This document shows, one piece after another, positions 14,449 to 22,051 of a stretch of 34,438 nt of DNA. The notes beneath the pieces were generated by a model, which had not been told where the DNA came from, ran no database searches, and worked only from the letters and a program-made list of their open reading frames with translations. Every line of letters starts with the position of its first letter. The stretch's first letter is position 1. Both the position numbers and the translations under genes were made by a program. The DNA comes from Candidatus Ventricola gallistercoris (GTDB lineage Bacteria; Bacillota; Clostridia; Christensenellales; Aristaeellaceae): contig DVJV01000184.1 in assembly GCA_018716525.1 (NCBI GenBank), positions 1 to 34,438 of the forward strand. The letters are read 5' to 3'.

Positions 14449-15819
14449 ATGGATGCGCTGAATCGCAGCGTGATGATCGGGCACATCGCCAGGCGGGTGC
14501 GGGAAGCGGGCGGCCGCGCGATGCTGGTGGGCGGCTGTGTGCGCGACGCGCTGCTGGGCCGCGAGAGCGGGGACATCGACTGCGAGGTATACGGCCTTGC
14601 GCCGGATGTGCTGCGCGCGATTGCCGGCGAATTTGGCCAGGTGGATGAGAGCGGGGCGCGCTACGGCGTGTACAGCCTGCGCGCGCAGGGCATCGACCTG
14701 GCGGTGCCGCGTCTGGAGCGCCGCACGGGGCCGCTGCACGGCGACTTCGAGGTGACGCCCGATCCGTCTTTGCCGGTGGAGCGCGCCGCCATGCGGCGGG
14801 ATTTTACCGTCAATGCGATTTTGCGCGATGCGCTCACCGGCGAATACGTCGATCCCTTCGGCGGGCGGGAGGATCTGGCCAAGGGAATCTTGCGCGCCGT
14901 GCCGGGCGGGCAGTTTGAGGAGGACCCGCTGCGCGTGCTGCGCGGGGCGCAGTTTGCCGCGCGCTTTCACCTGCGGCCGGATGAGGATACGCTCAAGAAG
15001 ATGGCTGCCATGCCGCTTGACCGCCTGAGCGCGCCGCGCGTGCTGCAGGAGACGAAGAAGGCGCTTTTGCACGCCGGGGAGCCGGATGTGTTCTTTGACG
15101 TGCTGCGGCGCGCGGGGGCGCTCAGGCCCTGGTTTTCGGAGCTGCACGCGCTGGTGGATGTGCCGCAGAACCCGCGCTATCACCCGGAGGGCGATGCCTT
15201 TGCCCACACCCTGCTGGTGCTCAGGGAGGCCGCAATCGTGCGGGCGCAGACGGCAAGGCCGCTCTTCTTCATGCTCTCGGCGCTCACGCACGACTTGGGC
15301 AAGGCCGTTTCCACATCGCGCAACGCGCGCGGGGATTGGCAGTCCGTCGGGCATGAGCACACGGGCATGCCGCTGGTGCGCGCGATGCTCGGGCGGCTTG
15401 GCGTGTCCAGGGAGGCCATCGCCTACGCGGTGAACATGTGCAGCCTGCATATGCGCGTGCACACCTGCTATTACAATCGGGCGCGCATCCGCAGCACCAA
15501 CGTGCTCTTCGATGAATCGGTCTGCGCGCGGGAGCTGGGGCTTTTAGCGGTGTGCGATGCGCGCGGCACGGGCAAGCCGTCCGGGCAGGCGGATGCCGAA
15601 GAGGCGTTCATTCTCGAGCGCCTGGAGCGCTACGAGCGCGCCATATCCGCCCCGATGCCCACGGGCGAAATGCTCTTGAAAGCGGGCGCAAAGCCGGGGC
15701 CCGGCATGAAAAAGGCGCTGGCATCGGCGCGGCGGCGGGTGCTCTGCGGGGAAGAGCTGGGCCGCGCGGTGACGCAGGCGGTGCGCGACATGCAAAGCGA
15801 AGAGAAGAGCGATGCGTGA
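14449..15819 (+). CDS. CCA tRNA nucleotidyltransferase / poly(A) polymerase family protein with HD domain
   Basis: A class II nucleotidyltransferase of 456 residues that probably adds or repairs the 3' CCA of tRNAs. The head has the GG..VRD motif (LVGGCVRDALLG, residues 27-37) and the metal-binding DID (42-44). The RRDFTVNA motif (117-124) and the EDPLRVLRGAQFAARF neck follow. The HD domain carries YHPEGDAFAH (244-253) and the HD pair at 281-282 (LTHDLGKA), with H/E residues in VGHEHTGMPL. This resembles the HD-containing bacterial Cca. The frame is open to 14398, but GGAGG at 14437-14441 fits the ATG at 14449. A poly(A) polymerase activity cannot be excluded from sequence. Confidence 0.87.
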   Translation: MDALNRSVMIGHIARRVREAGGRAMLVGGCVRDALLGRESGDIDCEVYGLAPDVLRAIAGEFGQVDESGARYGVYSLRAQGIDLAVPRLERRTGPLHGDFEVTPDPSLPVERAAMRRDFTVNAILRDALTGEYVDPFGGREDLAKGILRAVPGGQFEEDPLRVLRGAQFAARFHLRPDEDTLKKMAAMPLDRLSAPRVLQETKKALLHAGEPDVFFDVLRRAGALRPWFSELHALVDVPQNPRYHPEGDAFAHTLLVLREAAIVRAQTARPLFFMLSALTHDLGKAVSTSRNARGDWQSVGHEHTGMPLVRAMLGRLGVSREAIAYAVNMCSLHMRVHTCYYNRARIRSTNVLFDESVCARELGLLAVCDARGTGKPSGQADAEEAFILERLERYERAISAPMPTGEMLLKAGAKPGPGMKKALASARRRVLCGEELGRAVTQAVRDMQSEEKSDA

Positions 15820-15854
15820 GCGGCAAAGGCAGGCGGACTTTTCCGAAACACCGG

Positions 15855-15884
15855 ACATGCTCTTTCAAACGGAGCATGTTTTTT
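15855..15884 (+). terminator. Terminator after the nucleotidyltransferase gene
   Basis: ACATGCTC (15855-15862) pairs with GAGCATGT (15872-15879), followed by TTTTTT (15879-15884). It lies 36 bases after the stop and closes the long plus-strand gene run. Confidence 0.9.
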
Positions 15885-16005
15885 CATATTCATACAAGAT
15901 TTTCGTTCACGCCTGCATAAGGACGTATATCTCGCCATATATATGAAATATGGAATTCACGCTGTGCGCCATGCGCGCCTTGTGACAAGGAAGTGAAGCG
16001 CCCTC

Positions 16006-18228
16006 ATGCAGCATCTCTTTCGCCACCGCAAAATGATTGCCCTTTCGACGGTGATTGTCACCGCCATGGCGGTGGCCACCGTATACTTTGTGCGCCAGGT
16101 TCACGCTCAGATCTGGCAGCACTCGGCCGATCTGCTCCTTGAATACACGCAGCACCAGTGCAGCGCGCTGCGCGTTCCGCTCTCTTTGACGGGAAGCGTG
16201 GATCAGGGCGGCGCATCGGCGCTGCTTTCCAAACCGCCCGACCGGGTGCGCATCTGCCTGATCAATGCGCTCGGGGAGATCGTGGTGGCGTCGCCCGCCG
16301 GCATAGGCGGCAATCTCTTTGACACATTCAACGATGGAAAGAACGAGGTGACGGCCGTCGCCCGCTTTGTCCAGCAGGTGCGGCGGGGAAATGCCGGTAC
16401 CGGCTCGCTGCGCTTTTTAGGGGAAGACGCAATGCTCAGCTTTGCGCCCGTGGGCGCGGACACGGGGCTGTATCTGGTGGCGCTGTCCCCGGCGGGGCCT
16501 GTGGCCCGGCAGACGGGCGCCATTCTCATGAAAACGGCGCTGCTCTTTGCCTGTCTGCTGCCGGGCTGCTTTTTGCTGGTGGCGCTCTGCGCGCACTATG
16601 CCGGGCGCAGAAGACGCCTGGCCGATGCCATGCGCCGGGAACAGACGCTGCACTGCGCGCAGGCGGCCGAGGCGCTGGGGCGCGCGAAGGGCAACCTGCT
16701 CAGCAGCGTCAGCCACGATATCCGCACGCCGATGAACGCGATTGTCGGGCTCTCCACGCTGCTCGCGCGCGATGCCTCCTCGCCGGACAAGGTGCGCGAG
16801 CACGCGCTCAAGCTTGCCTCGGCCAGCCGCTACCTGCTGGGGCTGGTCAACGATGTGCTGGACATGAGCCGCATCGAGAGCGGAAAGACGGCGATCTGCC
16901 CGGCGTCGTTTGACCTGTCCGAGCTGGTGGAGAGCGTCAACACCGTGCTGCGCCCGCAGATGGAGGCCAAGCAGCAGCGCTTTGTCATCACCGTGCGGGG
17001 CATGCACAGCGACGTGCTGCTGGGCGACAAGCTGCGCATCAACCAGATTTTGTTTAACCTCCTGTCAAACGCCACCAAGTACACGCCCTGCGGCGGGCAC
17101 ATCGAGCTGAGCTTTGAGGGGCTTGAGTGCCCGGAGGAAAACAGGCAGCGCATGCGCATCTGCGTCAGTGACAACGGCATCGGCATCAGCCCGGAATACC
17201 TGAGCACCATATTCAATCCCTTCACGCGCGAGACGACCAGCGCGACAAAGGGCATTCAGGGCACCGGGCTGGGCATGGCCATCACCAAAGAACTGGTGGA
17301 TCTGATGGGCGGCGACATCCGCGTGCAGAGCGAGCCGGGGGCAGGCAGCACATTCACCTTTGAGCTGACGCTGGGCGTGGCCGCGCAGGAGCCGTGCCGC
17401 CCGTTCTGGCAGGAGCACGGCATCAGGCGCATGCTGATCCTCTGCGGGGACGAGGATCAGCTTTCCGCCATGCTCAGGGCTATGGAGGGCACGGGTGTGG
17501 ATGTGGCGCGCGCCGCGAGCATGGCCGACGCCGAGCGCCGGGTCTGCGCGGCGCAGCAATCCGAGCGGATGCCCGATCTGGTGTTGCTGGGGCAGGCGCA
17601 GGACGGCTCGGCGGATACGGATGCCGCCGCGCGATTGAGAAGCCTGCTGCCGCCGGAGACCCTCATCCTCGCGCTGACGGATGGCGCGCGCGTGGAGACG
17701 CCCACATGCGGGATCAGCGCGTGTATGCCGGGCCCGTTTTTCGCATCCGGCCTGCGCAAAGCGGTGGAAAAGCTCCGCCTTTGCCCGCAGGAGGGGGCAT
17801 CCGGCGTCAAGGAGAGCCGTCCGCTGGAGGGCATGCGCTTTCTGGTCGCCGAGGATAACCAGCTCAACGCGGAGATCATCACCGAATTGCTGCACATGGC
17901 CGGTGCGGATTGCTTCGTCGCCCCGGACGGCAGGCAGGCCGTGACCCGCCTGACCCAGGCGGCGGATGCGTCGTTTGACGCCGTGCTCATGGATGTGCAG
18001 ATGCCCGTGATGAATGGCTATGAGGCGGCTAAGGCGATCCGGGAGAGCGGCGTGCCGGAAATACAGGATGTGCCCATCGTCGCCATGACAGCCAATGCGT
18101 TTGCCGAGGATGTGCGCGAGGCCAAGGCTTGCGGCATGAATGCGCACATCGCCAAGCCGGTGGAGTTGCCGGTGCTCATCAATACGATCTTGTGCCTGTG
18201 CGGCGGGGAGCATGCCAGCGCAGGCTGA
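16006..18228 (+). CDS. Hybrid sensor histidine kinase with one degenerate and one intact receiver domain
   Basis: A 740-residue membrane sensor. Helix 1 (about 10-30) and helix 2 (about 172-197) enclose an extracytoplasmic sensor of about 140 residues. The HisKA domain has SVSHDIRTPMNAIVG with phosphoacceptor H237. The HATPase domain has the N-box (N355), DNGIGI (389-394) and GTGLGMAI (419-426). A first receiver-like domain (about 474-590) has the leading acidic cluster (GDED) but glycine where the phospho-Asp should be (DLVLLGQ, G529). A second receiver (about 610-732) is intact, with ED at 616-617, D663 in LMDVQMP and K717. No response regulator gene is adjacent, so it is an orphan hybrid whose output is elsewhere. 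An inverted pair CCATAT/ATATGG (about 15936-15954) lies upstream; no clear promoter is visible. Confidence 0.9.
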   Translation: MQHLFRHRKMIALSTVIVTAMAVATVYFVRQVHAQIWQHSADLLLEYTQHQCSALRVPLSLTGSVDQGGASALLSKPPDRVRICLINALGEIVVASPAGIGGNLFDTFNDGKNEVTAVARFVQQVRRGNAGTGSLRFLGEDAMLSFAPVGADTGLYLVALSPAGPVARQTGAILMKTALLFACLLPGCFLLVALCAHYAGRRRRLADAMRREQTLHCAQAAEALGRAKGNLLSSVSHDIRTPMNAIVGLSTLLARDASSPDKVREHALKLASASRYLLGLVNDVLDMSRIESGKTAICPASFDLSELVESVNTVLRPQMEAKQQRFVITVRGMHSDVLLGDKLRINQILFNLLSNATKYTPCGGHIELSFEGLECPEENRQRMRICVSDNGIGISPEYLSTIFNPFTRETTSATKGIQGTGLGMAITKELVDLMGGDIRVQSEPGAGSTFTFELTLGVAAQEPCRPFWQEHGIRRMLILCGDEDQLSAMLRAMEGTGVDVARAASMADAERRVCAAQQSERMPDLVLLGQAQDGSADTDAAARLRSLLPPETLILALTDGARVETPTCGISACMPGPFFASGLRKAVEKLRLCPQEGASGVKESRPLEGMRFLVAEDNQLNAEIITELLHMAGADCFVAPDGRQAVTRLTQAADASFDAVLMDVQMPVMNGYEAAKAIRESGVPEIQDVPIVAMTANAFAEDVREAKACGMNAHIAKPVELPVLINTILCLCGGEHASAG

Positions 18229-18251
18229 CGCGCTGCGCGCAAAAAATATAG

Positions 18252-18285
18252 AAAAAACCCGCCTTTCGCATTTTGCGTCAGGCGG
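18252..18285 (-). terminator. Terminator for the metallo-beta-lactamase-fold gene
   Basis: On the minus strand CCGCCT (18280-18285) pairs with AGGCGG (18259-18264), with an inner CGCA/TGCG stem. A T6 run follows (18252-18257). Repeat copy B lies between this terminator and the gene's stop codon. Confidence 0.8.
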
Positions 18286-18287
18286 AT

Positions 18288-18370
18288 TCAGACTGTCAAA
18301 AAACTTCTTTGGGTGGTTTGGAGGGCCACAGCCCTCCAAGTGCAAGGCGAATCCGGCGACATGCGCGGCG
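18288..18370 (+). repeat. Dispersed hairpin repeat, copy B (first part only)
   Basis: It starts TCAGACTGTCAAAAAAC, continues with CTTTGGGTGGTTTGGAGGG, the hairpin TTGGAGGGC / GCCCTCCAA with a CACA loop, and the ATCCGGCGACATG segment, then diverges. Only about 80 bp match copies C and D. It ends 8 bp before the stop codon of the convergent metallo-hydrolase gene and sits directly next to that gene's terminator hairpin. Confidence 0.8.
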
Positions 18371-18378
18371 CAGGGCGC

Positions 18379-19206
18379 TTACGCCTGCGGGCCTTCTTCC
18401 TCTTCCTTCTCCGGCTTTGCATCTTCCTGCGGCTCGTTGCCAAACGTTTCATCGGAGAGCAGCTCGCGCAGCTTTCTGTCCGGCGCGGAATCCTCCGTGT
18501 CGGGAATGTGCAGGTCGATGTGGTCGCCCGCTTCCTGCATGGTCACGATGTGCGTGTAGTTGGTTTCGCCCGTCACGGCGAAGCGCAGCGCCACGTCGGC
18601 GCGCCCCTGGAAGTGCATCGGCACCAGGATGCGGGGCTTGACGGTCATCACGAAGTAGCCCGCGCCCGCGTCGTACATGCTGCCCTGCCGCGGATCGACC
18701 GGGAAAAAGGCCACGTCGATCTGCTGCTTGGGAATGGGCTCCACACACGCATAGAAGGCCTTTTCGGCGGCCTCGATCTCGGTGATGGAGGATTCGTCGC
18801 GCCAGTGCCACAGGTTCAGATCGCCCGCGTGGAAGAGCACGATGCCCTCGTAGTTTACCAGGAACGACACGCCGTCGTCCGTGGAGCCGAATGCTTTCAC
18901 GGTGACCGGGCCGAAACCGCGCTCCTCGCCGGGGGACATGCGCACACCGCGGTGGGGCTGCGGCACGTCAAAGCCCACGATGTACACGGCGTCGTTTCCG
19001 CACAGGTCGTACACCGACTGGGAAAAGTGGTCGTCGTGGTGGTGGCTGATGAACACGTACATCCGCTTGAATGCGGCGAGGGCCTGCTTGTCGGGCAGAA
19101 TGCGCCTGTCTGCGCCGTGCTCGCTGGCATCAAAGAGCATACCGGTATCGCCGAGGCCGATCAGAAACCCGCTGCCTCCCAAATACTCCACTGCGATATC
19201 CTTCAT
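18379..19206 (-). CDS. Metallo-beta-lactamase-fold hydrolase
   Basis: A 275-residue cytoplasmic protein. It has the zinc motif HxHxDH (H55, H57, D59, H60 in SHHHDDH), the HxGD motif (H126, D129 in FHAGDLNLWHW), and a final histidine in VPMHFQG. The beta-hairpin start (VEYLGGSGFLIGLGDTGMLFD) matches the UlaG/UPF0173-like part of the superfamily, which includes lactonases and phosphodiesterases. The substrate is unknown. The tail is strongly acidic (EKEEEEGPQ). The start at 19206 has an AAAGGAG site and gives the conserved N-terminus; the open frame extends 31 codons further. It has its own promoter at 19289-19316 with direct repeats upstream, so it is probably regulated as a single gene. Confidence 0.85.
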   Translation of the reverse strand: MKDIAVEYLGGSGFLIGLGDTGMLFDASEHGADRRILPDKQALAAFKRMYVFISHHHDDHFSQSVYDLCGNDAVYIVGFDVPQPHRGVRMSPGEERGFGPVTVKAFGSTDDGVSFLVNYEGIVLFHAGDLNLWHWRDESSITEIEAAEKAFYACVEPIPKQQIDVAFFPVDPRQGSMYDAGAGYFVMTVKPRILVPMHFQGRADVALRFAVTGETNYTHIVTMQEAGDHIDLHIPDTEDSAPDRKLRELLSDETFGNEPQEDAKPEKEEEEGPQA

Positions 19207-19288
19207 TACAGAACGCTCCTTTCCCTGGCGATGCGGATTTCCCGCACGCATTGCCTTTATCGTCCGTGTACGTGATCCACTACACTCC

Positions 19289-19316
19289 ATTTTAACCATT
19301 TTTTACCACTTGTCAA
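19289..19316 (-). promoter_or_regulatory. Promoter of the metallo-hydrolase gene
   Basis: On the minus strand: TTGACA (19311-19316), 16 bases, TAAAAT (19289-19294). The leader to the start at 19206 is about 75 nt. A copy of CACTCCAT (19283-19290) overlaps the -10 box. Confidence 0.75.
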
Positions 19317-19328
19317 TGATTTTCTCCA

Positions 19329-19356
19329 TATTCACTCCATTAACACTCCATTAAGA
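19329..19356. promoter_or_regulatory. Tandem 11-bp direct repeats upstream of the metallo-hydrolase promoter
   Basis: CACTCCATTAA occurs twice in tandem (19333-19343 and 19344-19354). Read another way, the plus strand holds TATTCA, TTAACA and TTAAGA, each separated by CTCCA, with an 11-bp period. This spacing and the TTAACA hexamer resemble the Pho box bound by PhoP in Bacillus. It lies 13-40 bp upstream of the -35 box, in an activator position. The regulator identity is inference. Confidence 0.5.
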
Positions 19357-19419
19357 TTCAAATTATGGTAAAAATAAGGCATCTTGTCTCCACTTTGTGG
19401 AAAAATGTGTCGAATCGTG

Positions 19420-20952
19420 TCAATTCTGCTCCACCGCGGTGAAGCCATCCGGGGTGAGCGCCTCCACGCGCGTGCACACCTCGCGCATCAACAGCCTGTC
19501 GTGCGACACCGCTATGATGCACCCGCCATACTGCGCAAACAGATCCCGCAAAACCGGGCCGGACAGCGGCGAAAGGTTGCGCGTGGGCTCATCCAGCAGC
19601 AGCACGTTGGCGCCGGAGAGCGCCATCAAAAGGAACATCAGCTTGGCTTTCTGCCCGCCGGAAAGCCCTTCGCACGGGTGGTTCATCTCTTCGGCGGTGA
19701 ATTTCATCGACCCGAGCAGCACGCCCGCGCGGGTGCGCGCTTCGCCAGTAGCCTTCTCCTGCAGCAGCGCAAGGGGCGTCTTTTCCATGCAGAGCAGTTC
19801 CCGCGGGTCCTGCGGCATATAGAAGACGCGAATGTCCGCGCGCCCTTGCAGCGCATCGCGGATGGCCCGAAGCAGCGTCGATTTGCCCACGCCGTTTTGC
19901 CCCGTGATGCACAGCTTTTCCCCTGCCCGCACGCGCAGGCGCACATTGCGGCACAGCGCCCTGTCCCCGGCGCACAGGCGGTCAAGCGACAGGTTGAGCA
20001 CCTCTTTGCCAGGCGGCAGCGGCTCGCACGAGAGCCGGGCGAATATCGCCTCCTCCTGCTCGGGCATGGGCGTCATCTCCTGCGCTTCCCGCTCAAAGCG
20101 CCTGCCCATGGAGAGCACCGCGTGCATCTTCTTTTTGAGCAGCCGCCCGCCGCCAGGGTCCCGCCGGGAGATGGAATTCTGGTCGTGCTCCACGCTTGAG
20201 CGGATGCGGTCAAACTTTCGCATTTTTTCGGCGTATTCCTCGCGCTCCTTGCGGGCGACCTGCTTCTGGTGGGCGAACTGCGCCCCGCGGCTTTCCACAA
20301 ACGCCCGGTACCCCGTGCGCACGATGCTCGCGCGCGGCGCCTGCCGCCGCCGCAGACGCTCAAGCAGCAGCACGGATGTGGCGACGTTTTCAAGCAGCGC
20401 TTCGTCGTGGGAGACGAAGAGAACCGACAGGCCGCAGGTGAGCAAAAAGTGCTCCAGCCAGCGCACCGTGTCCGCATCCAGATCGTTGGTGGGTTCATCC
20501 AGCAGCAGGATCTGCGGCGCATCCATCAGCGCGCGCGCAAGCTGGAGCTTGACGCGCTCCCCGCCGGAAAAGGAGGCCATCGCCTGCTCGCTGTAAAACA
20601 CATCCGCGGGCAGGGCGAGCTGCGCGCTGAGCGCGCCCAGTTCCCGCGGCGTCTGATCGAAAAAGGAAGACGACTCGCAGAAGAATGCATAGGCGCTCAG
20701 GGGGCGCGCCTCTTCTGGCAGCTCCTGGGGCAGGTAGGCCGCGCGCGAGGTCAGCGTGATACGCCCGCTCACAGCGGCATAGCGCCCTATGCGCTTGTCG
20801 CCCGCAATGGCGCGCAACAGGGTGGATTTTCCGTTTCCCTCTTCGCCGATGAGCGCCATGCGCTCCCCGTCGCGCAGGGAGAAGGACAGGTTTTCAATGA
20901 GGACGGAAAGGTCTTTGAGATGGGTGATGGTCAGGTTTTCGATGGTCAGCAT
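19420..20952 (-). CDS. ABC-F family ATPase, probable antibiotic-resistance (ribosome protection) type
   Basis: A 510-residue protein with two ABC ATPase domains and no membrane segments, as in ABC-F translation factors that act in the ribosomal E site. Domain 1 has Walker A GEEGNGKST, signature FSGGE and Walker B ILLLDEPTNDLD. The linker (about residues 225-315) is long, basic and coiled-coil-like (KQVARKEREEYAEKMRKFDRI, GGGRLLKKKMHAV). Domain 2 has Walker A GQNGVGKST, signature LSGGQ and Walker B VLLLDEPTRNLSPLSG. The unusual DEPTRNLSP D-loop and the linker separate it from EttA and Uup and suggest a resistance-type subgroup. The ATG at 20952 has an AAAGGAGAAG site. The roughly 450-nt leader with an internal terminator supports drug-inducible expression. 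It is divergent from a MarR regulator and drug-exporter-like genes. Confidence 0.85.
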   Translation of the reverse strand: MLTIENLTITHLKDLSVLIENLSFSLRDGERMALIGEEGNGKSTLLRAIAGDKRIGRYAAVSGRITLTSRAAYLPQELPEEARPLSAYAFFCESSSFFDQTPRELGALSAQLALPADVFYSEQAMASFSGGERVKLQLARALMDAPQILLLDEPTNDLDADTVRWLEHFLLTCGLSVLFVSHDEALLENVATSVLLLERLRRRQAPRASIVRTGYRAFVESRGAQFAHQKQVARKEREEYAEKMRKFDRIRSSVEHDQNSISRRDPGGGRLLKKKMHAVLSMGRRFEREAQEMTPMPEQEEAIFARLSCEPLPPGKEVLNLSLDRLCAGDRALCRNVRLRVRAGEKLCITGQNGVGKSTLLRAIRDALQGRADIRVFYMPQDPRELLCMEKTPLALLQEKATGEARTRAGVLLGSMKFTAEEMNHPCEGLSGGQKAKLMFLLMALSGANVLLLDEPTRNLSPLSGPVLRDLFAQYGGCIIAVSHDRLLMREVCTRVEALTPDGFTAVEQN

Positions 20953-21013
20953 GGCTTCTCCTTTCGCCTTTGTGCCGGGAAACGCGCCAGATGCGCGCAA
21001 AGCCAGACGGCAC

Positions 21014-21046
21014 AAAAAAACCGCTCCGGGTTGCTGCCCGGAGCGG
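21014..21046 (-). terminator. Intrinsic terminator inside the ABC-F leader (attenuator)
   Basis: On the minus strand CCGCTCCGGG (21046-21037) pairs perfectly with CCCGGAGCGG (21030-21021) around a 6-base loop, followed by T7 (21020-21014). It lies upstream of, not after, a gene: the ABC-F start codon is 61 nt further on. Other leader stems are AGGGCA/TGCCCT and CGTGCCC/GGGCACG between about 21070 and 21130. A terminator in the leader is the standard arrangement for ribosome-mediated attenuation of ABC-F genes. Confidence 0.85.
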
Positions 21047-21244
21047 ATGGCGCACAAAGATGCCCGCGTGAGGGCATAATGCCCTTGCAAGCGGCCCTCC
21101 GCGTGCCCGTGTGCCATAAATAAGGGCACGAAAACGGCACGCCCGTGAGGACGAAAAAAACAGCGCATGATCCTGTCCGGACGGACAACCCAAACAGCGC
21201 TTGCCGGCCAAAAGCGGCAAACGCACGTGTCCGCGAAAACGGGA

Positions 21245-21256
21245 TCATTTGCGCAT
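21245..21256 (-). other. Possible leader mini-ORF (Met-Arg-Lys-stop) in the ABC-F leader
   Basis: ATG CGC AAA TGA on the minus strand, preceded by an AAAAAGGGTGAT ribosome-site-like stretch. Its stop overlaps a second ATG (21248) that opens a 100-codon frame running through the attenuator and ending just past the ABC-F start. Either could be a drug-sensing leader peptide. Such short ORFs can occur by chance. Confidence 0.3.
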
Positions 21257-21410
21257 GATGGAAATCACCCTTTTTGATGGAAAAGAAGATGGGATCAAGC
21301 GACTGAAACGCCGCGGCGGCTTTGGGGCCTTCCCCCGCTGGTCACGGCACCCGCACGCAGGCGGAAAAGCATGCGCGCAGATGAAACGGGCAGCGCCCGC
21401 TTCACGGGAA

Positions 21411-21439
21411 AGGATAGCATATCGTCACCAAACTGTCAA
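21411..21439 (-). promoter_or_regulatory. ABC-F gene promoter
   Basis: On the minus strand: TTGACA (21434-21439), 17 bases, TATCCT (21411-21416). Transcription would start near 21404, leaving a leader of about 450 nt. It is back to back with the MarR promoter (21493-21521). Together with the attenuator this accounts for the 604-bp gap 20953-21556. Confidence 0.75.
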
Positions 21440-21492
21440 GGAAATTGTGCTTTTTGCCATGCTGACCTTTTGCAAATTTGGCGCATTCTCGG

Positions 21493-21521
21493 TTGACAGA
21501 ACAGTCGTGATTCCGTATACT
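21493..21521 (+). promoter_or_regulatory. Promoter of the MarR-ABC operon
   Basis: TTGACA (21493-21498), 17 bases, TATACT (21516-21521). The transcript would start near 21528, giving a short leader to the start at 21557. Confidence 0.88.
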
Positions 21522-21528
21522 ATCTCAC
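21507..21528. promoter_or_regulatory. 22-bp dyad over the -10 box, probable MarR operator
   Basis: The sequence GTGA-N4-GTATAC-N4-TCAC is an interrupted palindrome: outer arms at 21507-21510 and 21525-21528 and a self-complementary centre GTATAC at 21515-21520. It covers the -10 element, so a bound repressor would block the promoter. MarR proteins usually bind dyads of about this size near their own promoters. Confidence 0.6.
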
Positions 21529-21556
21529 AGTGTTAGGAAAAAGGAGGCGATGCAAA

Positions 21557-22051
21557 ATGCAAGAGGCTTCGCTGGCCGACGAGCTGCTGCGGATCATGGA
21601 TGAAAACCCGCACAGCCTGCACGACGACCAGATCAGCGCCACGCTGCGCGGGGAGATGGCCGTCATGCGTCTGCTGGGCGGGCAGGGAACGCCGTGCCAG
21701 CTTGCGGCCGGGGAAATCAGCCGGAAGCTTTCGATGACGACATCGCGGATTGCCGCGGTGCTCAACAGCCTGGAAAGAAAGCAGATGATCGTGCGCCAGG
21801 CCGATCCGCATGATAAGCGTCGCGTGATGGTGACGCTGACGGAACAGGGTTTGGCATTTTGTGAGGAAAAACACAGGCATTTTGTGGCGAGAGCGACGCG
21901 CTTTTTTGAGCTTCTGGGGGAGGAAGATGCGCGCGTCTTTGTGCGGCTGATGAAGCGCGTGGCACAGATACTGGGTTCTGAGGAATGGGAACGCGACGGA
22001 GAGTGTGAGAAGCAACAGACGATGAGCCCAAAGGAGGAATGGCATGAATAA
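21557..22051 (+). CDS. MarR family transcriptional regulator
   Basis: A 164-residue winged-helix regulator. After an N-terminal dimerisation helix comes the DNA-binding domain LAAGEISRKLSMTTSRIAAVLNSLERKQMIVRQADPHDKRRVMVTLTEQG, which includes the family-defining D.RD/KRR wing. A C-terminal helix pair completes the dimer interface. The start at 21557 has a GGAGG site 9 bases upstream. Its stop lies inside the first codons of the next gene (8-bp overlap), so regulator and transporter are translationally coupled. It most likely represses its own operon through the dyad at 21507-21528, with release by a drug-like ligand. It could also affect the divergent ABC-F promoter about 50 bp away. Confidence 0.9.
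   Translation: MQEASLADELLRIMDENPHSLHDDQISATLRGEMAVMRLLGGQGTPCQLAAGEISRKLSMTTSRIAAVLNSLERKQMIVRQADPHDKRRVMVTLTEQGLAFCEEKHRHFVARATRFFELLGEEDARVFVRLMKRVAQILGSEEWERDGECEKQQTMSPKEEWHE

Noticed and set aside
18288-18390. Protein starts encoded by the dispersed repeat (products beginning MHLEG..PPN)
   Set aside because: The same peptide start arises wherever the repeat occurs, so it is a by-product of the repeat and not a gene.
21201-21536. 111-codon plus-strand frame between ABC-F and MarR genes
   Set aside because: It overlaps both divergent promoters and the operator, has no good ribosome site, and its composition is not protein-like.
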